DNA from: JAYODW01 sp038116745
Lineage (GTDB): Bacteria; Pseudomonadota; Gammaproteobacteria; Ga0077536
Assembly: GCA_038116745.1 (NCBI GenBank)
Contig: JAYODW010000078.1
Span: forward strand, 1 to 8,957
Length of the DNA: 8,957 bases
Direction: 5' to 3'
Shown here: in pieces, positions 1 to 6,288 of the stretch
Numbering within the stretch: position 1 is the stretch's first letter
Layout of the letters: each line of letters begins with the position of its first letter
Made by a program: the position numbers and the translations under genes
The notes under the pieces: generated by a model
Database searches by the model: none
The model's input: only the letters and a program-made list of their open reading frames with translations
What the model was told of the DNA's origin: nothing

Positions 1-1242
1 GCCGACATCACGCTTGCTACCTGCCCATTTTGCAGTCTGCTCTGCGATGACCTTTCGCTCAGCACGCGCCCTGATCAGAGTTTCAGCGTCGTGCGCAACG
101 GATGTCGCCGCGCGGAAAAGCTGTTCAGGCGGAGACCCGTCGCACCGCAGCCACTGATTGCGGGGCAACCCGTCAATCTTGAAACCGCGGTTGCCAGAGC
201 CGCCCGCATCCTGCGCCGCGCGCGTCATCCCCTGGTCGCGGGTCTCGCGACAGACGTAGAGGGCGCACGGGCAAGCGTCAACCTGGCCGAGCGCTGCGGC
301 GGTGCACTGGATCACGTCAACGGCGATGCCTTGATGAGCATGTCCCGCCTGCTGCAGACGCGCGGCTGGTACAGCACCACCCTGTCAGAAGTTCGCAACC
401 GGGCAGACCTGGTTCTTCTGATTGACGTCGACTTTCAGGCACGCCACGAAAATTTCATCCGTCGCTGCCTGACGCCGGAGGCCCGTCCTGAGGCGGCCTC
501 AGGCACGACGCGAACCATCGTGCATCTCGGCGCGCGCAGTGCGAAACGCTTCCTGCCCACAGGCACCCATGTGCTCCCCTGCCATCCATCGCGGCTGACC
601 GAAGCGCTCCTGGCGCTGAACGCGCGACTACGTGGTTACCCGCTGAAAACCCGCGACTGCGGTCTGAAGCCGGCTGACCTGGAACGCCTGGTCGAACTCG
701 TTCGGGCAGCACGATACACCGCCCTTGTATTCGCGCCTGGGAGTCTCGGCGCCGAGCGGGAGCCACTGAGTAGCGCGGTATGTGACCTGGTCGAGAGCCT
801 CAATCGTGAAGCCCGGGCAGCCTTGCTGTCGCTGGGCGGGGACGAGGGCGGAATGTCTGCCGTTTCTGCCTGCGCCTGGCTGACTGGATTTCCGTTGCGT
901 GTGCAGATGGGCCGCACCATCAGCTTCGAACCACAGCGAATCAATGCAGCGAAACTTATTGCCACAGGCCAGGCGGACGCCGTGCTGTGGGTCGACGCCT
1001 TTGGCAACCAGCCGTCCCCGCCGGCCGGCATTCCGCCCGACGCAACCGTCATTCTCGGCGCCGCACACCCTTCGGACATCGAGCAATGCGGGGTCTACAT
1101 TCCGGTCGGCACACCGGGGTTGGATCACCCTGGCAGGCTGGTTCGCACCGACAGCGTCGTCACCCTGGCGCTCACAGGACAGCGGGATACCGGACTGTCG
1201 AGCGTGGCCGGCGTGCTGACGCGCATTCTCGACAGGCTCTGA
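1..1242 (+). CDS. fhcB: Formyltransferase/hydrolase complex subunit B, 5' partial
   Basis: This is the B subunit of the Fhc complex, homologous to the molybdopterin subunit FwdB/FmdB of archaeal formylmethanofuran dehydrogenase. The frame is open from base 1 and 413 residues are visible, so probably only a short N-terminal piece is missing. A GTG at base 91 is not the start, because conserved family sequence lies upstream: CPFCSLLCDD at codons 8-17 and NGC at 33-35. Together these give four cysteines (8, 11, 15, 35) spaced like the FwdB [4Fe-4S] ligands. The region around codons 108-120 (GDALMSMSRLLQT), where archaeal FwdB has its metal-ligand cysteine, contains none. This fits the non-redox, structural role of FhcB in methylotrophs. 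The C-terminal stretch with PVGTPGLDHPG and VRTDSVV also matches the family. fhcA follows six bases after the TGA. Family assignment is confident; the idea that the subunit lacks redox activity is family knowledge plus the missing residue. Confidence 0.93.
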   Translation, partial: ADITLATCPFCSLLCDDLSLSTRPDQSFSVVRNGCRRAEKLFRRRPVAPQPLIAGQPVNLETAVARAARILRRARHPLVAGLATDVEGARASVNLAERCGGALDHVNGDALMSMSRLLQTRGWYSTTLSEVRNRADLVLLIDVDFQARHENFIRRCLTPEARPEAASGTTRTIVHLGARSAKRFLPTGTHVLPCHPSRLTEALLALNARLRGYPLKTRDCGLKPADLERLVELVRAARYTALVFAPGSLGAEREPLSSAVCDLVESLNREARAALLSLGGDEGGMSAVSACAWLTGFPLRVQMGRTISFEPQRINAAKLIATGQADAVLWVDAFGNQPSPPAGIPPDATVILGAAHPSDIEQCGVYIPVGTPGLDHPGRLVRTDSVVTLALTGQRDTGLSSVAGVLTRILDRL

Positions 1243-1248
1243 ACGATC

Positions 1249-2913
1249 ATGCTGCTTCGACTCAAAGGTGGACGCATTTATGACCCTGAGAATGGGGTTG
1301 ACGGCGAGATCCGCGATCTCTATGTGCGCAACGGGCGCATCGTTAAAGCACCGTCAGATCCCAGGGAGGCGAACGAAACCATCGACCTGAAGGGTCGGGT
1401 CGTGATGGCCGGCGCGATCGATCTCCATACACATATCGGTGGGGGCAAAGTAAACATCGCGCGGATGATGCTGCCGGAAGATCACGAGCGCGACCTGACG
1501 CCGTCTGGACGCCATCCACACATCGGCTGTGGGCACGCCGCTCCCTCCACCAGGACCGCGGGCTACCGCTATGCGGAAATGGGTTACGTCGCCTGCTTCG
1601 AGCCCGCGGTGCTGGCCGCCAACGCCCGCCAGGCTCATCTCGAAATGGCGGATACCCCCATGGTCGACAAGGGCGCCTACGTTCTGCTCGGGAACGATGA
1701 TTTCTTCCTGCGCAACCTGGCTGCTGGACGCAGCCCGGAAACCATCCGCGACTATGTCGCATGGACCCTGACCGCGGCGCAGGCGCTGGCCATCAAGGTC
1801 GTCAATCCAGGCGGCATCAATGCGTTCAAGTTCAACCAGCGCAAACTTGATCTGGATGAGGCAAACGCGGCGTACGGTGTGACGCCCAGACAGATTCTGC
1901 TCTCTCTCGCCGATGCGGTGCGCGCCCTTGGGCTCGCTCACCCGCTGCACATTCACGGCTGTAATCTCGGTGTACCGGGCAATCTCGACACGACCCTCGA
2001 CACCATCCGCGGCCTCGAAGGACTGCGCGCGCATCTGACCCACGTACAGTTCCACAGCTACGGCACGGAAGGCGACTACAAATTTTCTTCCGGCGCTGCG
2101 GAAATCGCCGAGGCCGTGAATAGAAACCCGAACATCTCGCTCGACGTCGGCCAAATCATGTTCGGCAGGACCGTCACGGAGTCCGGTGACAGCATGCGTC
2201 AGTTCGCCGGCAGCGCTTTCGCGAACCCGAAAAAATGGGTCGGGATGGACATCGAGTGCGACGCCGGCTGTGGAGTCGTGCCGTTCCGCTACCGTAACCG
2301 TAACTTCGTCAACGCCCTGCAGTGGGCGATCGGCCTCGAGCTTTTTCTGCTATGCGACGATCCCTGGCGGATCTTCCTCACGACTGACCACCCTAACGGG
2401 GCTCCGTTCACAAGCTATCCGCACCTGATTCGATTGCTGATGGACCGCAGCTTCCGTAACGACATGCTCGCGACCATTCATCCCGACGCCGCGGCGCACA
2501 GCCGCCTCGCCAGCATCGACCGCGAGTACTCGCTATACGAGATCGCAATCATGACCCGCGCCGCACCGGCGCGTTCGCTCGGGCTCAAAGGCTTCGGCTC
2601 GCTTGCGCCCGGCGCCCGGGCCCACATCACCGTCTACATTGATCACGCCAATCGCGAGCGCATGTTCGCGACCCCCGAGTACGTGTTCAAAGACGGCCAG
2701 ATTATCGTGCGAGACGGGCGCGTCGTCGCCGAGGTCCAGGGCGCCACCCATGTCGTACATCCAGACTACGACCGCCGCATCGAACAAGAACTCGACGATT
2801 ACTTCGAGCGCCACATGACATTACGTAAAGACAGCCTGCGGGTGTCGGATGATGAAATCCGCGACGAGGGTCGTGGTGAGCTGGTACTGCATCCGACGAC
2901 AGCACGCCCATGA
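1249..2913 (+). CDS. fhcA: Formyltransferase/hydrolase complex subunit A (formyl-methylofuran hydrolase)
   Basis: This is the 554-residue hydrolytic subunit of Fhc, an amidohydrolase-fold metalloenzyme that cleaves formyl-methylofuran to formate and free methylofuran in the cytoplasm. The HTH metal motif is at H60/H62. K183 in IKVVNPGG is the expected carboxylated bridging lysine. H236 in LHIHGCN and H265/H269 in THVQFHS are candidate ligands, and D380 in TTDHPNG is the expected catalytic aspartate. H236, K183 and D380 fall within about five positions of the numbering I recall for archaeal FwdA, so the active site looks complete. The N-terminal 50 residues and roughly residues 450-500 form the small beta-sandwich part typical of amidohydrolases, followed by a charged C-terminal tail. 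The ATG start lies six bases after the fhcB stop, with no strong Shine-Dalgarno sequence, which suggests coupled translation. The stop overlaps fhcD by four bases. Family and active-site assignment are strong; individual ligand roles are inferred from homology. Confidence 0.96.
   Translation: MLLRLKGGRIYDPENGVDGEIRDLYVRNGRIVKAPSDPREANETIDLKGRVVMAGAIDLHTHIGGGKVNIARMMLPEDHERDLTPSGRHPHIGCGHAAPSTRTAGYRYAEMGYVACFEPAVLAANARQAHLEMADTPMVDKGAYVLLGNDDFFLRNLAAGRSPETIRDYVAWTLTAAQALAIKVVNPGGINAFKFNQRKLDLDEANAAYGVTPRQILLSLADAVRALGLAHPLHIHGCNLGVPGNLDTTLDTIRGLEGLRAHLTHVQFHSYGTEGDYKFSSGAAEIAEAVNRNPNISLDVGQIMFGRTVTESGDSMRQFAGSAFANPKKWVGMDIECDAGCGVVPFRYRNRNFVNALQWAIGLELFLLCDDPWRIFLTTDHPNGAPFTSYPHLIRLLMDRSFRNDMLATIHPDAAAHSRLASIDREYSLYEIAIMTRAAPARSLGLKGFGSLAPGARAHITVYIDHANRERMFATPEYVFKDGQIIVRDGRVVAEVQGATHVVHPDYDRRIEQELDDYFERHMTLRKDSLRVSDDEIRDEGRGELVLHPTTARP
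2910..2913 (+). other. ATGA stop/start overlap, fhcA-fhcD
   Basis: The fhcD ATG shares bases with the fhcA TGA. The bases just upstream (CAGCACGCCC) hold no good Shine-Dalgarno sequence, so re-initiation by ribosomes finishing fhcA is the likely way fhcD is translated. Confidence 0.85.
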
Positions 2914-3803
2914 AAATCAACGGCGTCAGCATCGATAACACGTTCGCCGAGGCCTTCCCCATGAAGGCCACACGCCTGATCGTCACGGCATACAACGAGA
3001 CATGGGTTCAGCATGCGGCCCAGGCGATGACGGGCTTCGCCACGTCAGTAATCGCTTGCGGCTGTGAGGCCGGCATTGAGCGCTGGCTGAAAGCGTCAGA
3101 AACGCCTGACGGGCGACCAGGCGCTGCAGTGCTGCTGTTCACCATGAGCAATAAAGAGCTGACCAAACAGATCCAGAATCGCGTCGGTCAGTGCGTCCTT
3201 ACCTCGCCGACCAGCGCCTGTTTTGCCGGCATGGACGAGGGCACGCCGATCCCGCTTGGCAAAAACCTGCGATTTTTTGGTGACGGCCACCAGATCTCCA
3301 AGAAGTTCGGCAAACGCCGCTTCTGGCGAGTTCCCGTGATGGATGGGGAGTTTCTCTGCGAGGAGATGACCCACGTCACCAAGGCCATCGGCGGCGGGAA
3401 TTTCCTGATTCTGGCGCGTGACCAGGCTGCTGCTCTGGCCGCGTCCGAACGCGCGATCACGGCCATGAAGAAAGTGCCGAACGTCATCATGCCGTTCCCT
3501 GGAGGAGTCGTCCGCTCCGGTTCCAAGGTGGGCTCTCGCTACAAAACCCTCCCGGCCTCAACCAACCACCTGTTCTGCCCAACCCTCAAAGGGGCCGTTG
3601 CCAGCGAGCTATCCGACGATGTGGGGGCCGTGCTGGAGATAGTGATCGATGGGCTCGACACGGGCAGCATTGACCGGGCAACACGGGTCGGGATCGAGGC
3701 CGCCTGCCGCGGGCGTCACCACGGTGTACTGCGCATCAGCGCAGGGAACTACGGCGGCAACCTCGGCCCGTACCACTTCAAATTACGCGAGATCCTTCGA
3801 TGA
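2910..3803 (+). CDS. fhcD: Formylmethanofuran:H4MPT formyltransferase (Fhc subunit D)
   Basis: The 297-residue product is the bacterial form of Ftr, close in length to archaeal Ftr (about 296-297). In methylotrophs it moves the formyl group from N5-formyl-H4MPT to methylofuran, the reverse of its methanogenic direction, and hands the product to FhcA within the same complex. The N-terminus is highly characteristic: INGVSIDNTFAEAFPMKA (residues 3-20), then TGFATSVIACGCEAGIER (41-58) and ETPDGRPG (64-71). Other family landmarks are RVGQCVLTSPTSACF (91-105), MPFPGGVVRSGSKVGS (194-209) and ISAGNYGGNLGPYHF near the C-terminus. There is no signal peptide or membrane segment, so it is cytosolic. Its ATG overlaps the fhcA stop as ATGA, and its own stop overlaps fhcC in the same way. 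This strict fhcA-D-C coupling fits balanced production of complex subunits. Nothing appears broken. Confidence 0.97.
   Translation: MKINGVSIDNTFAEAFPMKATRLIVTAYNETWVQHAAQAMTGFATSVIACGCEAGIERWLKASETPDGRPGAAVLLFTMSNKELTKQIQNRVGQCVLTSPTSACFAGMDEGTPIPLGKNLRFFGDGHQISKKFGKRRFWRVPVMDGEFLCEEMTHVTKAIGGGNFLILARDQAAALAASERAITAMKKVPNVIMPFPGGVVRSGSKVGSRYKTLPASTNHLFCPTLKGAVASELSDDVGAVLEIVIDGLDTGSIDRATRVGIEAACRGRHHGVLRISAGNYGGNLGPYHFKLREILR
3800..3803 (+). other. ATGA stop/start overlap, fhcD-fhcC
   Basis: The fhcC ATG overlaps the fhcD TGA. Only a weak purine stretch (GCGAGAT) precedes it, which again points to coupled translation of complex subunits. Confidence 0.85.
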
Positions 3804-4627
3804 GCGGCCTCCAGCTGACGTTGGAGAACGCGCCCCGCGGGCCGCTGGATCTGTCCCCGATTTCCCCGACTTCGCTGGCGGGAAAAACGTCGGACCAGAT
3901 CCGCCGACTGCGCCTGCGCAGCGGTTCGAAAACCGTCGCAGCCGGTGATCTTTTCAGCCTCGTTGAGGGCGACCCGCAGTTGCTGTCACTGACCGGGCTG
4001 ACACACGGTTGCTACCGCGTCGGCGCGAATCTCGAACAGGGCTTTATGACCGTCTCTGGCAACGTCGGCGAAGAACTGGGGCGGGAGATGTCCGGTGGGC
4101 GTATCACGTTAAAAGGCCATGCCGGTGATGGGGTCGGACTCGGCATGATGGGCGGTGCCATCGTCGTTTCAGGAAATGCCGGCGACCGACTGGGCGGCGC
4201 GCTTCCAGGCGCCACCCGCGGCATGAACGACGGCACTATCGTGGTCCGTGGCAACGTCGGCAACCACTGCGGAGAAAGAATGCGCCGCGGGGTGATCATG
4301 GTCGGCGGCGCTGCGGGCGCTTTTCTCGCCGACCGCATGATTGCGGGGACCATCGTTGTTTTCGGACGCTGTGCTGGTGCGCCCGGGGTCGGCATGCGTC
4401 GGGGCACACTGATGCTGGCATTGCCCCCTGAAAGGCTGCCGGCAACATTCAATTTGAGTGGGACGCTGGCCCCGGGATTCATCAAACCATTGGAAGCGTT
4501 CCTGTCCGATATCGATGCGCCGCTTTCACGGCGCTTACGGCATTTCGCGATCTGCGAACGCTGGTGCGGCGATATGGCTTTCGGTGGCAAAGGCGAGCTG
4601 TTGCTTCCGAGCTCTGGTGGTGCATGA
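3800..4627 (+). CDS. fhcC: Formyltransferase/hydrolase complex subunit C
   Basis: The 275-residue product is homologous to FwdC/FmdC, the beta-helix subunit of formylmethanofuran dehydrogenase, whose fold is shared with the C-terminal domain of glutamate synthase. Residues about 87-203 contain six glycine-rich turns of the GxxGxxxG type: GNVGEELGREMSGG, GHAGDGVGLGMMGG, GNAGDRLGG (with a longer loop), GNVGNHCGERMRRG, then AAGAFLADRMIAG and CAGAPGVGMRRG. Most repeat every 18-20 residues, as expected of coils of a right-handed beta-helix. It has no visible catalytic residues; its role in Fhc is structural, packing against the other subunits. The roughly 70 residues before the helix and the tail after residue 210 (including AICERWCGDMAFGGKGELL) complete the usual family layout. 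The start ATG overlaps the fhcD stop, and the stop overlaps the next gene, the first FDH gene, by four bases. Confidence 0.95.
   Translation: MSGLQLTLENAPRGPLDLSPISPTSLAGKTSDQIRRLRLRSGSKTVAAGDLFSLVEGDPQLLSLTGLTHGCYRVGANLEQGFMTVSGNVGEELGREMSGGRITLKGHAGDGVGLGMMGGAIVVSGNAGDRLGGALPGATRGMNDGTIVVRGNVGNHCGERMRRGVIMVGGAAGAFLADRMIAGTIVVFGRCAGAPGVGMRRGTLMLALPPERLPATFNLSGTLAPGFIKPLEAFLSDIDAPLSRRLRHFAICERWCGDMAFGGKGELLLPSSGGA
4624..4627 (+). other. ATGA stop/start overlap joining the fhc and fdh blocks
   Basis: The sequence ATGATGA spans the end of fhcC and the start of the fused FDH subunit. The first ATG overlaps the fhcC TGA by four bases; the second ATG (4627) overlaps it by one base and is an alternative start in the same frame. 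GGTGG a few bases upstream could be a weak ribosome binding site. The overlap places the Fhc and FDH genes on one transcript. Confidence 0.8.
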
Positions 4628-6288
4628 TGAAATCTAAGACAGATCGAAAGGGCCGGTTCAGAGGGCGCCGCGCGACTCCTGAAGCGATCGCTGAGATAGA
4701 AGCTTTACTCGGCTCAGGGTCGAGGCGCCGCGACCTGTTGATCGAATACCTCCACCGGGTGCAGGACAGCTATCACTGTATCAGCGCTGAGCACGCTGTA
4801 GCGCTGGCCGAGTGCCTCGGCCTGTCCATGGCAGAGGTTTACGAGACGGCCACCTTCTACCACCACTTCGACGTTATTCGCTCCGAGGAGGAGCGTCCGC
4901 CGGCGCTCACCATCAGAGTCTGCGAGTCGGTCACCTGTGCGATGCATGGTTCGGATGCCCTCGAACAGGAACTGTGCACGAGTCTGGACAAAGGGGTGCG
5001 CGTCCAGCGCGTTCCCTGCGTGGGGCGCTGCGCCGCGGCGCCAGTTGCGGTCGTCGGCCAGAACCCGGTTGAGCAGGCAACGCCGGAAACCGTGATGGCT
5101 GCGGTTCAAGCCGGCGCCCTTCTCTGCGCGCCCCCAGAGAATATCGACTACAGGAGTTACCTGGCCGACGGCGGCTACCGGCTGCTCGTGGACTGCCACG
5201 CAGGCGTACACCGAGCAGAGCAACTCATCGAAACGCTGTCCGACTCCGGCCTCCGCGGTCTGGGTGGAGCCGGATTCCCTGCCGGCCGTAAGTGGTCCAT
5301 CCTGCGCTCTCAGCCTGCCCCGAAGCTGCTCGCGGTCAATATCGACGAGGGAGAGCCGGGGACTTTCAAAGACCGTTACTACCTGGAGAAAGACCCACAC
5401 CGTTTCCTTGAGGGCATGCTGCTTGCCGCATGGGCGGTAAAGGCCGAAGCCTGCTACATCTATCTCCGCGACGAATATGCCGGGTGCCGGGCGATGCTCG
5501 AGCAGGAACTGGCCGCCCTGCACGCCGAGCCTCCCTGCCCGCTTCCGCGCATCGAGCTGCGCCGCGGTGCCGGCGCTTACGTCTGCGGCGAAGAGTCCGC
5601 CATGATCGAATCAATCGAGGGGAAACGCGGCATGCCACGCCTGCGTCCTCCTTACGTTGCAGAAGTCGGGCTTTTCGGCCGCCCGACTCTGGAGCACAAC
5701 ATGGAAACACTCTACTGGATCAGGGAGATCGTCGAACGCGGCGCAGACTGGTTCAGCGGCCATGGGCGACGCGGACGGACCGGACTGCGCTCTTTTTCCG
5801 TCAGCGGTCGGGTTCAGAAACCGGGCGTCCATGTGGCGCCCGCAGGGATCTCGGTCAAGGAACTGATCGACGAATACTGTGGCGGCATGCTTGCCGGCCA
5901 CACGCTCTACGGCTACTTCCCCGGGGGCGCTTCGGGCGGCATTCTCCCTGCCCGACTGGGCGACGAACCGCTCGATTTTGACACCTTGCAGCCGCACGGC
6001 TGTTTTATCGGCTCTGCCGCCATCATCGTCCTGTCTGAACAGGACCGCGCCCGTGATGCCGCTCTGAACGCGATGCGGTTCTTCGAACACGAAAGCTGCG
6101 GGCAATGCACGCCATGTCGGGTAGGCACCGCTAAGGCGAGCAACCTGATGGCAAGGGACAGCTGGGACGTACCACTTCTCGAAGACCTGGCCCGGGTCAT
6201 GGAAGACTCGTCGATCTGCGGCCTCGGTCAGGCTGCACCGAATCCGATGCGATGCGCGCTGCGCTACTTCCCAGAGGAGTTTGAATAA
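4624..6288 (+). CDS. NAD-dependent formate dehydrogenase diaphorase subunit, fused FdsG-FdsB (NuoE-NuoF) type
   Basis: This subunit takes electrons from the catalytic FDH subunit and reduces NAD+. Two modules are fused in 554 residues. Residues 1 to about 165 are NuoE/FdsG-like, a helical part plus a thioredoxin-fold [2Fe-2S] domain with ligands C100, C105, C132 and C136. Residues about 175-554 are NuoF/FdsB-like: the FMN loop GLGGAGFPAGRKW (212-224) with NIDEGEPGTFKDR (239-251), the nucleotide-binding GAGAYVCGEES (316-325), and the [4Fe-4S] ligands C492, C495, C498 (ESCGQCTPCR) and C532 (ICGLGQ). All expected cofactor residues are present. The chosen start ATG at 4624 overlaps the fhcC TGA; a second ATG follows at 4627 and cannot be excluded. 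An in-frame ATG at 4564 would add 20 residues of fhcC-overlapping sequence and is unlikely. The fused form and two-gene layout match Fdh1B of Methylorubrum extorquens FDH1 (572 aa, as I recall), so fdh1B/fdhB is a reasonable name, though naming varies between organisms. Confidence 0.93.
   Translation: MMKSKTDRKGRFRGRRATPEAIAEIEALLGSGSRRRDLLIEYLHRVQDSYHCISAEHAVALAECLGLSMAEVYETATFYHHFDVIRSEEERPPALTIRVCESVTCAMHGSDALEQELCTSLDKGVRVQRVPCVGRCAAAPVAVVGQNPVEQATPETVMAAVQAGALLCAPPENIDYRSYLADGGYRLLVDCHAGVHRAEQLIETLSDSGLRGLGGAGFPAGRKWSILRSQPAPKLLAVNIDEGEPGTFKDRYYLEKDPHRFLEGMLLAAWAVKAEACYIYLRDEYAGCRAMLEQELAALHAEPPCPLPRIELRRGAGAYVCGEESAMIESIEGKRGMPRLRPPYVAEVGLFGRPTLEHNMETLYWIREIVERGADWFSGHGRRGRTGLRSFSVSGRVQKPGVHVAPAGISVKELIDEYCGGMLAGHTLYGYFPGGASGGILPARLGDEPLDFDTLQPHGCFIGSAAIIVLSEQDRARDAALNAMRFFEHESCGQCTPCRVGTAKASNLMARDSWDVPLLEDLARVMEDSSICGLGQAAPNPMRCALRYFPEEFE
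6273..6279 (+). promoter_or_regulatory. Ribosome binding site of fdhA
   Basis: AGAGGAG lies inside the last codons of the fused diaphorase gene, nine bases before the ATG at 6289. It is the only clear purine-rich Shine-Dalgarno sequence next to a start codon in this window, and it fixes the fdhA start at the base directly after the upstream TAA. Confidence 0.75.

Noticed and set aside
91..1242. GTG at 91 as the true start of fhcB
   Set aside because: Conserved FhcB sequence (CPFCSLLCDD) lies in the same frame upstream at codons 8-17, so the gene begins before the window.
1354..2154. Long reverse-strand open frame (266 codons) opposite fhcA
   Set aside because: It is a mirror frame of a GC-rich gene with intact active-site motifs; the translation matches no family and there is no room for its own regulatory signals.
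4012..4590. Reverse-strand open frame (192 codons), rich in proline and serine, opposite fhcC
   Set aside because: Its repetitive composition comes from the complement of the glycine-rich beta-helix codons of fhcC.
4564..4623. In-frame ATG at 4564 giving the fused FDH subunit 20 extra residues
   Set aside because: It lies deep inside fhcC and encodes nothing recognisable, while 4624 gives the same ATGA overlap seen at two other junctions.
1..4627. Archaeal formylmethanofuran dehydrogenase (methanogenesis) operon
   Set aside because: The B subunit lacks the metal-ligand cysteine, no FwdF/FwdG-like polyferredoxin genes are present, the formyltransferase gene sits inside the cluster, and a bacterial NAD-linked FDH follows; this is the bacterial Fhc version.
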